Shown here: one piece after another, positions 8,525-16,257 of the stretch | Layout of the letters: every line of letters starts with the position of its first letter | Numbering within the stretch: the first letter of the stretch is position 1 | NCBI GenBank assembly: GCA_040902225.1 | Contig: JBBDXT010000004.1 | Location: 578,965-642,964 of the forward strand | Length of the DNA: 64,000 nucleotides | Source of the DNA: Chloroflexota bacterium | Lineage (GTDB): Bacteria; Chloroflexota; Limnocylindria; QHBO01 | Direction of reading: 5' to 3' | Notes under the pieces: model-generated | What the model was told of the DNA's origin: nothing | What the model saw: only the letters and a program-made list of their open reading frames with translations | Databases searched by the model: none | Program-made: the position numbers and the translations under genes

Positions 8525-8764
8525 TCAGCTTGGTGCGTCGGCGAGGAACACGCGCACGAGGCCGTGAAGGCCGTGCTGCTCAAGGACGGAACGTTCGCGA
8601 GCCTTGGCGCGACGCACGACGCGGCGCCTGATCACCTCCGCATACTCGGTCGTCGCAGCGATGAGAGCGGCCATGGAGAGCAGCCTGGCGAGCATCACGG
8701 TGTCCGCGGTCATGCTTGAAACGATCCGACCTGGGCCAGGCGCCCTCAAGAGGACGATGGTCAT
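8525..8764 (-). CDS. doubtful small hypothetical protein
   Basis: Up to 79 codons on the minus strand with a short hydrophobic segment (MLARLLSMAALIAA) followed by a basic region. No family is recognised and no ribosome-binding site stands out; an internal ATG would give 62 residues. It sits between tRNA-Pro and the convergently oriented end of the next minus gene. It is listed because it is the only reading frame of note in this 270-bp gap. Confidence 0.22.
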   Translation of the reverse strand: MTIVLLRAPGPGRIVSSMTADTVMLARLLSMAALIAATTEYAEVIRRRVVRRAKARERSVLEQHGLHGLVRVFLADAPS

Positions 8765-8780
8765 GGCCCGGTGAGCGGCC

Positions 8781-9140
8781 CTAGCTCACGTCCCACATGA
8801 CGGCGTCAATCAGGGGACGATAGACCGAGTAGCTGAATTCAGCGCCGATGGGGAGATCCATAAACTTGGTCACTTCCCGGTTCAATCGGCCCCATTCGCT
8901 CTTCTCGTCGCGGGCTCCTTCGTGCATGGCATCGAAGGTGGCAAACGAGTCGAGCCGCAAGAGCACGCGGTACTCGCCGGCGTGCTTCTCCGAGGACATG
9001 GACACGACGTAGGTGCCGAGATACTCAATCCCGGGAGGTACGCTCTTCTTGAGGGCAGCGTCGTTATCGGTGATCCATTTCTGGAACGCTTCCTCCTTGC
9101 CGCGCTTGATGTTGAAGCCCTGCTCAGAAATCAACGACAT
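8781..9140 (-). CDS. conserved-looking 119-residue hypothetical protein
   Basis: A small soluble protein, MSLISEQGFNIKRGKEEAFQ at the start, with a balanced amino-acid composition and no signal peptide. The alternation of strands and helices (GFNIKRGKEEAFQKWI, YRVLLRLDSFATFDAMHE, FSYSVYRP) suggests a ferredoxin-like dimeric alpha/beta-barrel fold such as NIPSNAP or antibiotic-biosynthesis-monooxygenase relatives; this is inference. AAGGAG is positioned 7 nt before the ATG. No functional partner is nearby. Confidence 0.7.
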   Translation of the reverse strand: MSLISEQGFNIKRGKEEAFQKWITDNDAALKKSVPPGIEYLGTYVVSMSSEKHAGEYRVLLRLDSFATFDAMHEGARDEKSEWGRLNREVTKFMDLPIGAEFSYSVYRPLIDAVMWDVS

Positions 9141-9233
9141 TTGAGAACTCCTTGCTGCCAGGGGGGCACGCGCATCGGTGAAGTATGCGCTCGCGAGCCG
9201 CCTTATCCTTCGGGCGGGAGGAGATAGAGGGGA

Positions 9234-9610
9234 ATGCTCAGCATCTCATTCGGCAACCCAGTCGCGGGCCGAATTCGTCCACCCGGCTCGCCGTTCATCG
9301 TCGGCATGTTTCGCGTGACCGCGAAGTTCGAGCAGATCGACGACGACCACCCGACACCGCACCAGGGCGTCGACATCGGCGACGGCAGGCCCGGCGGCGA
9401 ACCGCGAGCCCGGTCCGGGTCGACAACCGCAAGGGTCTGGTGCTTCTCGACCGCACCCGATTCCGGTCCTCCCCGTTCATCGAGGCGGCCAACATCATCG
9501 TCGAATTCGCGAAGGATACCGAGGTCGCTCCCGACTTCATCGTGAACGGTGGCTTGGCAAGTGGTTCGGCAAAGTGGTACGGCGCCTGGGGCAAGACGCC
9601 GAACGCACGC
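9234..9610 (+). pseudogene. frameshifted M23-peptidase-like relic
   Basis: The frame from ATG 9234 encodes PVAGRI and MFRVTAKF leading to PHQGVDIGDG, the pattern of the M23/LytM zinc site (H-x-G-x-D). That frame then turns into low-complexity Arg/Ser sequence. The reading continues sensibly one frame over from about 9400, with KGLVLLDRTRF and IIVEFAKDTEV up to AKWYGAWGKTPN. The break near 9385-9415 implies an indel, and the second catalytic H-x-H was not found. The relic extends to about 9610, just before the csp terminator. Confidence 0.4.
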
Positions 9611-9630
9611 CAATCGTCCGGACAGCAAGA

Positions 9631-9654
9631 CGCCCGGCCCATGCGGGCCGGGCG
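9631..9654. terminator. GC-rich hairpin after csp
   Basis: A perfect 10-bp stem CGCCCGGCCC / GGGCCGGGCG with loop ATGC, 48 nt after the csp stop on the minus strand. It is followed by TTT on the plus strand, so it may act in both directions. Confidence 0.7.
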
Positions 9655-9702
9655 TTTGCGAATCGCTACCGAGACGCTCGCGCGCCCCGGTGGGGATCGG
9701 TG

Positions 9703-9906
9703 CTAGGCGGCAGAGACCTTGCCGGCGCGGGGACCGCGCGGGCTGGACTCGACCTCGAAGTTGACCTTCTCGCCACCGACGAGACGATCGAACTCAAGGG
9801 AGCGATCGAGCCCGTCACGGTGGAAGAAGTACTCCTTGCCGTCATCGGCCGCAATAAAGCCGAAGCCGCGGTCGGAGACGACCTTCTTGATGGTACCTGC
9901 GGTCAT
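9703..9906 (-). CDS. csp: cold-shock domain protein
   Basis: A CspA-type single-stranded nucleic-acid chaperone of 67 residues, one OB-fold. RNP1 (RGFGFIA) and RNP2 (YFFHRD) are intact. GAGG sits upstream of the ATG. A TAGACT box on the minus strand at 10014-10009 implies a leader of about 95 nt, in keeping with the long regulated 5' leaders known for cold-shock mRNAs. The gene is followed by a strong hairpin terminator at 9654-9631. Confidence 0.93.
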   Translation of the reverse strand: MTAGTIKKVVSDRGFGFIAADDGKEYFFHRDGLDRSLEFDRLVGGEKVNFEVESSPRGPRAGKVSAA

Positions 9907-10008
9907 GTGGACCTCGTTCTCTTCTCGAAGTGAGCCGACGACGCACGGCCGGCTCGAGAAGGAACCTGACGACCACGCGGGAGACTCCCAAGGGGGGAGA
10001 GTGCCTCC

Positions 10009-10014
10009 AGTCTA
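10009..10014 (-). promoter_or_regulatory. probable csp -10 box
   Basis: TAGACT on the minus strand, about 102 nt upstream of the csp start; it would leave a long 5' leader. Confidence 0.35.
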
Positions 10015-10038
10015 CCGTGGATCGCCGATTTGTGCTCA

Positions 10039-10066
10039 GCGACCGCCCAGCGCGGTCGCGTAGGAT
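10039..10066 (+). promoter_or_regulatory. inverted repeat and -10 before SemiSWEET
   Basis: GCGACCG (10039-10045) and CGGTCGC (10053-10059) form a perfect 7-bp inverted repeat, directly followed by TAGGAT (10061-10066), 11 nt before the ATG. The repeat covers the -35 region, so it may be an operator. Confidence 0.35.
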
Positions 10067-10077
10067 GGCTGGACCCG

Positions 10078-10350
10078 ATGACAGACGCACTCGGCATTAC
10101 TGCCGCCACCTACGGCGTCCTGATGGCGGTTTCGCCCCTGCTGCAGATCCGCCGCATGCTCGAGACGCGCTCCTCAGCCGACGTCTCGCTCGGCTACCTG
10201 TGGGTGATCGAGATCGGCTTTGGGCTGTGGATCGCCTATGGGCTGTCGCTGCCCAACCTGGCGATCGTGATCCCCAACTCGGTTGCGCTCACCGTTGGCC
10301 TGGCCACGATCCTCGTGGCACGCCACTTTCGTGGATCGGGGCCGATGTAG
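10078..10350 (+). CDS. SemiSWEET sugar transporter
   Basis: Bacterial PQ-loop/MtN3-type sugar transporter, 90 residues with three membrane helices, which works as a homodimer. The PQ-loop-like SPLLQIRRMLETRSSADVS follows the first helix and the conserved helix-3 proline-asparagine region (IVIPNSVAL) is present. ATG 10078 matches the family start; an upstream ATG in the same frame at 10030 adds only a soluble extension across the promoter. The next gene, guanine deaminase, begins 10 nt downstream. Confidence 0.82.
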   Translation: MTDALGITAATYGVLMAVSPLLQIRRMLETRSSADVSLGYLWVIEIGFGLWIAYGLSLPNLAIVIPNSVALTVGLATILVARHFRGSGPM

Positions 10351-10359
10351 CATCCCGCG

Positions 10360-11688
10360 GTGGATCCAGCGCTCGCCCTGCCCTCCGGTCCGCCCTACTC
10401 CCTCCGCGCTCGACTGCTGACGACGCTGGCCAGTGGTGGCCTGCGCTACGAGCCCGATGCCAGGATCGAGGTGGATGGCGGGGGACGGCTCGCGAAGGTC
10501 GAGCGCTGGCATGACGATGCGGACGCTGGGTCGGCGCTGGACCTGCGGCCATGGGTCCTGCTGCCCGGCCTGATCGACCTGCATGCCCATCTCCCGCAGC
10601 TGCCCAACGCGGGAGTCGGTGCCGGGCTGGACCTCCTGACCTGGCTCGAGCGATACATCTTCCCGCTCGAACGCGACTTCGACGTCCCGACGGCTGAGCT
10701 GATCGCACCCGCTGCCTTTCGCGCCTTCGCGCGGGCCGGCACCACCACCGTGGTCGCCTACGGGGCCCTGTGGGTCGAGAGCCTGGACGCCTGCTTCGAC
10801 GCTGCTGAGGCGCACGGCATCCGGGCGGTGATCGGCAAGGTGATGATGGATCGGCTCAGCTACGACACCGATCGGGATCCGTCCGAGGTGCTCGAGCTGT
10901 CGATGCGGCAGTCCACCGAGCTGTGCGCGAAGTGGCATGGGCGTGACGATGGGCGGCTGATGTACGCCTTCACGCCTCGCTTCGCGGTCAGCTGCTCGGC
11001 CGAGATGCTGCGTCGCTCCGCCCTGGCCGCCAGCGAGGCCGGCGCCTACTGGCAGACCCATCTCGCGGAGGACCGCCAGGAGATCGCGGAGGTGGGACGG
11101 CTCTTTTCCGAGGCCACCGACTACACCGATGTCTACGACCGGGCCGGCGGACTCACGCCCCGCGCGATTCTGGCGCACGGGATCCACCTGTCCGATCGAG
11201 AGGTGGCTCGGCTGGCCGAAAGCGGCGCCGTGATCGCCCATTGCCCCAGCTCGAACCTGTTCCTGGCCAGCGGCGCGATGCCGCTGGCACGCTATCTCGC
11301 CGGCGGCGTCCGCGTCGGACTGGGCTCCGACGTCGCAGCGGGACCCGATGCGTCCCTCTTCAGCGTGATGCGCGCCGGGGCATACACCCAGAACGCCCTG
11401 CGGGCCGCCGGTCTGAGCGACGCGGCAGCGCTGAGCCCTGGCGACTGGCTCCGCCTCGGAACCCTGAGTGGCGCCGAGGCGCTCGGCCTCGAGGACCGCA
11501 TCGGCTCCGTCGAGGTGGGAAAGGAAGCGGACCTGATCGTGGTCGACCCCTCGGTGACGCTCCCGCTCGAGGGCGTTGGCGCTCGTGACGAGGAACTACC
11601 GGACGAGATGCTCAGCCGGCTCATCTTCCGGGCGCATCCGTCCATGGTCCGCGGAGCCTGGGTGCGTGGGCGTCTGCTGGCCGCCTGA
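10360..11688 (+). CDS. guaD: guanine deaminase-like amidohydrolase
   Basis: Zinc amidohydrolase of 442 residues that probably deaminates guanine to xanthine (purine salvage/catabolism). The first metal site is PGLIDLHAHLPQ, with the H-x-H pair. The TPRFAVSCS block and Q-T-H-L-A-E (WQTHLAEDRQE) are typical of guanine deaminase. AHGIHL and the final GLGSDVAAGPD supply the remaining metal and catalytic residues. GTG 10360 is the start, 10 nt after the SemiSWEET stop. Other amidohydrolases (chlorohydrolase type) are related, but TPRFAVSCS with AHCPSSNLFL favours GuaD. Confidence 0.83.
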   Translation: MDPALALPSGPPYSLRARLLTTLASGGLRYEPDARIEVDGGGRLAKVERWHDDADAGSALDLRPWVLLPGLIDLHAHLPQLPNAGVGAGLDLLTWLERYIFPLERDFDVPTAELIAPAAFRAFARAGTTTVVAYGALWVESLDACFDAAEAHGIRAVIGKVMMDRLSYDTDRDPSEVLELSMRQSTELCAKWHGRDDGRLMYAFTPRFAVSCSAEMLRRSALAASEAGAYWQTHLAEDRQEIAEVGRLFSEATDYTDVYDRAGGLTPRAILAHGIHLSDREVARLAESGAVIAHCPSSNLFLASGAMPLARYLAGGVRVGLGSDVAAGPDASLFSVMRAGAYTQNALRAAGLSDAAALSPGDWLRLGTLSGAEALGLEDRIGSVEVGKEADLIVVDPSVTLPLEGVGARDEELPDEMLSRLIFRAHPSMVRGAWVRGRLLAA

Positions 11689-11704
11689 TCCGGCTCGCAT
11701 CGGC

Positions 11705-11710
11705 TAGGCT
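11705..11710 (+). promoter_or_regulatory. -10 box of a leaderless gene
   Basis: TAGGCT ends 7 nt before ATG 11718. Confidence 0.4.
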
Positions 11711-11717
11711 AGCGGCC

Positions 11718-12101
11718 ATGAGCATGGACCGAGTCCTCCAGATCCTCATCAACGCGGGGGCGCTGTACGCGGCCGTCTTCGTGGTGGGTGGGATCGAATT
11801 CGTCGGCGAGTGGTGGAAGCTGCTGCTGGTGGCGCTCGCCTTCAGCCTGCTGAACACCTATGTCCGCCCGATCCTCCGCATCCTGACCCTCCCGATCAGC
11901 GTCATCACGCTGGGCATCTTCCTGCTGGTCATCAACGCGGCGATGCTGCTGGTCACCAGCGCCATCAGCGACCAGCTGACCCTTGGATTCCACGTCGCTG
12001 ACTTCGGAGCCGCCTTCCTTGGGGCCATCGTGGTCGCGATCGTGGGCTGGATCCTGTCGATGGTGATCGGCGCCGCCCGGATGCCCACCAGGGCCCTCTG
12101 A
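11718..12101 (+). CDS. phage holin family 4-like membrane protein
   Basis: A 127-residue protein with four predicted membrane helices. It has the pattern of the Phage_holin_4_2 (superfamily IV) chromosomal proteins: helix 1 after MDRVLQILI, then LNTYVRPILRILTLPISVITLG, which is the family signature. These proteins are widespread in bacterial chromosomes without any phage, and no phage genes are nearby; the function is unknown. It ends in a CTGA junction with the next gene. Confidence 0.78.
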   Translation: MSMDRVLQILINAGALYAAVFVVGGIEFVGEWWKLLLVALAFSLLNTYVRPILRILTLPISVITLGIFLLVINAAMLLVTSAISDQLTLGFHVADFGAAFLGAIVVAIVGWILSMVIGAARMPTRAL

Positions 12102-12757
12102 CGAGCAGGGCCTCAGGGGGGATCGGCTTCGCTTTCGTCCTGGCGGCCGCGCTGGCGATCGTGCTGACCGGGCCGCTCCTCCTCTTCAACCCGTGGCTGG
12201 TCAGCGCCGAGCAGGCGCGCCACGGCGTTCCCCAGTCGCTTGGCACGGATCAGGCCAACGTCGACCGGGTGACGGTGGCCATGCTGCGCGACCTGTTCGT
12301 GGACGGAGACTTCGCCGCGAGCCTGGATGGAGACGCCCCGATCCTGGATAACTCCGAGCGCAGCCACATGTCCGATGTGGGGGCCATGGTCCGAATCCTG
12401 GCCGGCCTCGAGGTCGCAGCGATCTTCGTCCTCGTGATCACCGCATGGTGGCTGCGCGGCGAGCCGGCGCGCCGCGGCCGGCTCCTCCTCAGGGCGGCGC
12501 TTGCCGTCGGCGCCGTCGCACTGGCGCTTGGGCTCTTCTTCGCTGTCGCCTTTGACACGGCCTTTGCGGCCTTCCACGCGCTCTTCTTCCGCGAGGGGAC
12601 GTGGCAGTTCGGCCCCGAGTCGAACCTGATTCGCCTCTTTCCGGAGCCCTTCTGGTTCGAGACATCGCTGCTGGCCGGTCTCGCGATCGTGCTCGGATCT
12701 GGGCTGGCTGCCTGGCTGGCTCGTGGTGGGATGAGGTCAGGCTCGGCCCGGCGCTGA
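12098..12757 (+). CDS. DUF1461 (TIGR01906-type) integral membrane protein
   Basis: Membrane protein of 219 residues with four hydrophobic segments and the family block NSERSHMSDVGAM, followed by a long membrane helix pair and GTWQFGPESNLIRLFPEPFW. The first membrane helix (GFAFVLAAALAIVLTGPLLL) lies upstream of the only conventional start, GTG 12161, which would cut it. No ATG, GTG or TTG exists further upstream in frame after the previous coding end. I therefore place the start at CTG 12098, overlapping the previous stop as CTGA; GTG 12161 is the fallback. Function is unknown. Confidence 0.68.
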   Translation: MTSRASGGIGFAFVLAAALAIVLTGPLLLFNPWLVSAEQARHGVPQSLGTDQANVDRVTVAMLRDLFVDGDFAASLDGDAPILDNSERSHMSDVGAMVRILAGLEVAAIFVLVITAWWLRGEPARRGRLLLRAALAVGAVALALGLFFAVAFDTAFAAFHALFFREGTWQFGPESNLIRLFPEPFWFETSLLAGLAIVLGSGLAAWLARGGMRSGSARR

Positions 12758-12765
12758 GGCTCGGC

Positions 12766-12771
12766 TACACT
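12766..12771 (+). promoter_or_regulatory. -10 box of a leaderless gene
   Basis: TACACT ends 7 nt before ATG 12779 of the M50 protease. Confidence 0.45.
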
Positions 12772-12778
12772 CGCGCGC

Positions 12779-13906
12779 ATGGGCCCGTCGATTCGCATCG
12801 GCCGTATCTTTGGCGTCCAGATTGGCCTGCACCCCTCGTGGTTCGTGATCGCCCTGCTGTTGACCTACACCATCGCGGAGGGCCAGCTGCCGGCCGTATA
12901 CCCGAATTGGGACGGAGTGCTGTACTGGGTCGTCGGCGCGGTGATCTCCCTCCTTTTCTTCGGGTCGGTGCTTGCCCACGAGCTGAGTCACGCCCTGGTG
13001 GCGCGCCGTTTCGGTCTCAAGGTCAAGGACATCACACTCTTCATCTTCGGTGGCGCGGCGAGCCTTGAGGGAGAGACGAAGCGGCCGCGCGATGAGGCGC
13101 TGATCGCGGCGGCCGGCCCATTGACGAGCCTGGCCATCGGCGCCATCCTGTTCGCCATCGGCCTGGCGATTCGCCAGCCGCAGCTGGGGGCGATCGTGGG
13201 ATGGCTCGGCTTCATCAACGTCACGCTCGGCATCTTCAACCTGATCCCCGGCTTCCCGATGGACGGCGGGCGGATCCTGCGCGCGATCCTCTGGAAGCTG
13301 CGCGGCGACCGAAGCGCCGCGACGCGCAACGCCGCCGGTGTCGGGCGCCTGTTCGGATACCTGCTCATCGCGGGCGGGGTGTTCTTGATCTTCCAGGGGG
13401 GAGACGTGCTGTTCACCGGCGTCTGGTTCGCGTTGATCGGCTGGTTCCTCTCGAACGCGGCCGAATCGACCATCGCCCAGGTGAGCGTCGAGCATGCGCT
13501 GCGCGGGATCAAGGTTCGCGAGGTGATGGAGAGCGATCCTCCCTCGATCGCGCCCAACGAATCGGTCGCCGACCTCGTCAACGAGCGTCTCATCCGTGGC
13601 GAGCATCGGTCGTTCCTGGTGCGTCATGACGATGGGGGACTGGCCGGCATCGTCACCCTCTCGGACGTGCGCCGCATGCCCCGCGAGAACTGGGAGGCGG
13701 CCAGGGTGACCGACATCATGACCCGCTACGCCGACCTAGCTACCATCGGCCCCGACGCCGAGCTGGAGGCAGCCCTCAAGCTGCTCCAGGAGCGGGAGGT
13801 GAACCAGCTGCCGGTGGTCACCGATGAGGGTCGCACCGTGGTCGGGCTGCTGACCCGGGCGGGCATCCTGCGACTGATCGAGGCACGGATGCGCCTGGGT
13901 GTCTGA
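12779..13906 (+). CDS. site-2-type M50 metalloprotease with CBS pair
   Basis: Intramembrane zinc protease of 375 residues. The active-site HELSH is at residues 67-71 and the third zinc ligand is in NLIPGFPMDGG (154-164). About six membrane helices are followed by two cytosolic CBS domains (from ~245 to the end), which usually bind adenine nucleotides and may gate activity. This layout matches the SpoIVFB/Rip3-like CBS subgroup. The substrate (membrane-bound sigma or anti-sigma factor) cannot be inferred. A TACACT box at leaderless spacing supports ATG 12779. moeA overlaps its end by 8 nt. Confidence 0.92.
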   Translation: MGPSIRIGRIFGVQIGLHPSWFVIALLLTYTIAEGQLPAVYPNWDGVLYWVVGAVISLLFFGSVLAHELSHALVARRFGLKVKDITLFIFGGAASLEGETKRPRDEALIAAAGPLTSLAIGAILFAIGLAIRQPQLGAIVGWLGFINVTLGIFNLIPGFPMDGGRILRAILWKLRGDRSAATRNAAGVGRLFGYLLIAGGVFLIFQGGDVLFTGVWFALIGWFLSNAAESTIAQVSVEHALRGIKVREVMESDPPSIAPNESVADLVNERLIRGEHRSFLVRHDDGGLAGIVTLSDVRRMPRENWEAARVTDIMTRYADLATIGPDAELEAALKLLQEREVNQLPVVTDEGRTVVGLLTRAGILRLIEARMRLGV

Positions 13907-15107
13907 CCCGATGCTCTCCGTCGAGGAGGCGCGCACCCGGATCCTGTCCCGCGTCCGATTGACCGAGCCGGAGTCGATCCCGCTCCGCGAGGCCCTCGGT
14001 CGCGTGCCGGCCGTAGCGAGCGTCACCGCCGCGGTTGACGTGCCGCCCTTCGCAAACTCGTCGATGGACGGCTTCGCCCTGCACGTCGCCGATGCCCCGG
14101 GTGAGTTGGCGCTTGCCGGCGAGGTCGCAGCCGGGGCGAGCTCGCTGCCGGCGCTGCAGCCGGGCACGACCGTCCGGATCATGACCGGCGCGCCGATCCC
14201 GCCGGGCGCCGATGCGGTCGTCCCCCTGGAAGAGGCGGAGATGGTCGGCGAGGATCGCGTCCGCCTGCCGATGATGGAGGCAGGCACCTACGTGCGCGCC
14301 CGCGGGCACGACACGCGCCGCGGCGAGCACGTGGAGCTCGCACTCGAGCCGCTCTCCCCGGCGACGATCGGGGTCCTGGCTTCGCTGGGGATGGGGCAGA
14401 TCGCCGTCCGGCGGCGTCCACTGGTCGCCATCCTCTCCACCGGCGACGAGCTCGTGGCGCCCGGGGGGACACTCGGCCCCGGCCAGATCCACGATGCCAA
14501 TACCGTGTCGCTGGCCGCCGCCGTGGTCGAGGCAGGCGGTGAGCCGATCATCCTGCCCCGCGTCGTCGACGAGCGCGGAGCGATCGAGGCGGCGCTCCAG
14601 GAGGGAGCAGCGGGCGCGGACCTGCTGGTCGTCAGCGGCGGCGTCAGCGTGGGCCGCCACGACCATGTCCGGGCCGGGATCGAGCGACTCGGCCATCTGG
14701 CCTTCTGGCGGATCGCGGTCCAGCCCGGGAAGCCACTCGCCTTCGGGTCGATCGGGGATCGACCGGTGATCGGCCTGCCGGGCAACCCCGTGAGCGCACT
14801 CGTGACGTTCGAGCTCTTCGTGCGGATCCTGCTGCGCGGAATGCTCGGACTGCCCGGCGACGGACGGCTGCACGTCACCGCGCGTCTCGACGCGACCGTG
14901 CCCAAGGACCGTGAGCGCCGGGCGTACCTGCGTGTCGTCCTTCGACCGGACACTGATGGCTGGCTGGCCAGCCCGGCCGGCGGGCAGGGGTCGGCGCAGC
15001 TTCGCTCGCTCGCCGCTGCGGATGCCCTGCTGGTGGTCCCGGAGGGGGAGGCGGCGGGAGAGGCCGGCGCTCGCTACGATGCCGTCCTGCTGCGAGGAGT
15101 CTCGTGA
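13899..15107 (+). CDS. moeA: molybdopterin molybdenumtransferase
   Basis: Inserts molybdenum into adenylated molybdopterin to give Moco; 402 residues. Signatures: NSSMDGFAL; MTGAPIPPGADAVVPLEE; STGDEL; LVVSGGVSVGRHD; GLPGNPVSALVTFELFV. Domain IV follows with its C-terminal beta-barrel. GTG 13899 overlaps the M50 gene by 8 nt; ATG 13911 is an alternative. The stop overlaps the moaC-mogA fusion gene by 4 nt, so the two cofactor genes are coupled. Confidence 0.94.
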   Translation: MSDPMLSVEEARTRILSRVRLTEPESIPLREALGRVPAVASVTAAVDVPPFANSSMDGFALHVADAPGELALAGEVAAGASSLPALQPGTTVRIMTGAPIPPGADAVVPLEEAEMVGEDRVRLPMMEAGTYVRARGHDTRRGEHVELALEPLSPATIGVLASLGMGQIAVRRRPLVAILSTGDELVAPGGTLGPGQIHDANTVSLAAAVVEAGGEPIILPRVVDERGAIEAALQEGAAGADLLVVSGGVSVGRHDHVRAGIERLGHLAFWRIAVQPGKPLAFGSIGDRPVIGLPGNPVSALVTFELFVRILLRGMLGLPGDGRLHVTARLDATVPKDRERRAYLRVVLRPDTDGWLASPAGGQGSAQLRSLAAADALLVVPEGEAAGEAGARYDAVLLRGVS

Positions 15108-16084
15108 ATCCATCTCACCTGGGCCCGGGCGGCGCGCCACGGATGGTCGACGTCGGGGGCAAGCCGGTCACCGCCCGCCGCGCGGTCGCGACGGCCAGCG
15201 TGCGGATGCGGCCGGAGGTGCTGGGCACGCTGCTGGATGCCGGCGGCCCGAAGGGGGATGCCTTCGTCGTCGCCCGGCTGGCCGGGATAGCTGCGGCCAA
15301 GCGCACCTCGCAGCTGATTCCGCTGTGTCACCCGATCGCGCTCGACCGGGTCGACGTGGAGCTGACTGCCGAGCGCGATGCCGGAGTCGTCACCGTCCGG
15401 GCCGAGGCACGCGCCACCGCACGCACCGGTGTCGAGATGGAGGCGCTGACCGCGGTGAGCGTGGCGGCGCTGACGCTGTACGACATGGCCAAGGCGTTGC
15501 AGCGCGACATCGTGATCGAGCACATCGAGCTGATCGCCAAGGAGGGCGGTCGGAGCGGGGCGTGGTCGAGGGAATTGGACGACGCTGCCCCAATCGCGGC
15601 CACCGCTGAGCACCAGGCCAAGGTCATCACCTGCTCGACCCGCGCCGCGGCGGGGGAGCGCACGGACGAATCCGGCCCGGCGATCGTCTCCGCGCTGCGC
15701 GAGGCGGGCTTCGACGTTGCGCCCGAGCCGATCCTGCTCGCGGACGACGAGGACCTGATCGCCTCGACGCTGGCCCGACTGGCCGATGCCGGGGCGCGGC
15801 TGATCGTCACCAGCGGGGGCACCGGGCTGACGCCGGGTGACCGCACCCCTTCTGCAACGCTCCGCGTCGTGGACCGCGAGATCCCCGGCCTGGCCGAGCT
15901 GATGCGTGCCGCCGGCATCGCATCCACACCGATGGCCTCGCTGTCGCGGGGCGTGGTCGGGGCCCGCGGGACGACGCTGATCGTCAACCTTCCAGGGTCG
16001 CCGCGGGGCGCGATCGAGTCGCTGCAGGCGGTCATGCCGGTCCTGCGGCATGCGCTCGAGCAGCTCGCCGGGGGAGATCACTAG
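15104..16084 (+). CDS. moaC: MoaC-MogA/MoaB fusion, molybdenum cofactor synthesis
   Basis: Bifunctional 326-residue protein. Residues ~10-160 are MoaC, which forms cyclic pyranopterin monophosphate: KRTSQLIPLCHPI and TGVEMEALTAVSVAALTLYDMAK carry its catalytic residues. Residues ~165-326 are a MogA/MoaB-type adenylyltransferase, with SGGTGLTPGDRTPSAT and NLPGSPRGAIESL. GTG 15104 overlaps the moeA stop. Together with MoeA this covers an early and both late steps of Moco synthesis; moaA, moaD and moaE are not in the window. Confidence 0.92.
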   Translation: MNPSHLGPGGAPRMVDVGGKPVTARRAVATASVRMRPEVLGTLLDAGGPKGDAFVVARLAGIAAAKRTSQLIPLCHPIALDRVDVELTAERDAGVVTVRAEARATARTGVEMEALTAVSVAALTLYDMAKALQRDIVIEHIELIAKEGGRSGAWSRELDDAAPIAATAEHQAKVITCSTRAAAGERTDESGPAIVSALREAGFDVAPEPILLADDEDLIASTLARLADAGARLIVTSGGTGLTPGDRTPSATLRVVDREIPGLAELMRAAGIASTPMASLSRGVVGARGTTLIVNLPGSPRGAIESLQAVMPVLRHALEQLAGGDH

Positions 16085-16145
16085 CGCGGCTTGGGCCGAA
16101 TGCCGATAGGGACCAGGAACGACCGCATTTCCCTCGGCTCGTGTC

Positions 16146-16222
16146 GAAATATGCCGCCCGCGGCATCCGAATGACCTGCCTCGACACCTCACTGGTCATT
16201 GCTAGTCCGCGCGGGCATGACG
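16146..16222 (+). repeat. 77-bp dispersed intergenic element, copy 2
   Basis: Gapless partner of 8269-8345 (54 of 77 identical). In this copy AATGACC (from 16170) and GGTCATT (to 16200) form a perfect 7-bp inverted repeat, and GTCAT/ATGAC forms a second around TGCTAGTCCGC. It ends 22 bp before the -10 box of the Fe-S oxidoreductase gene. Confidence 0.6.
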
Positions 16223-16230
16223 CCGGGGGA

Positions 16231-16250
16231 GCCGGGTAGCCGGGTAGCAT
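16231..16250 (+). promoter_or_regulatory. duplicated GCCGGGTAG with -10 box
   Basis: GCCGGGTAG occurs twice in tandem (overlapping by one G), and the second copy forms TAGCAT (16245-16250), 7 nt before ATG 16258. This decides the start of the downstream gene. Confidence 0.45.
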
Positions 16251-16257
16251 GGCCGGC

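Noticed and set aside
10174-11241. 355-codon minus-strand frame opposite guaD
   Set aside because: Antisense shadow; the plus strand has all amidohydrolase motifs.
11718-12101. Prophage because of a holin-family hit
   Set aside because: Family 4 holin-like proteins are common chromosomal genes; no other phage genes are near.
13818-15140. 440-codon minus-strand frame opposite moeA
   Set aside because: Antisense shadow of a clear moeA gene.
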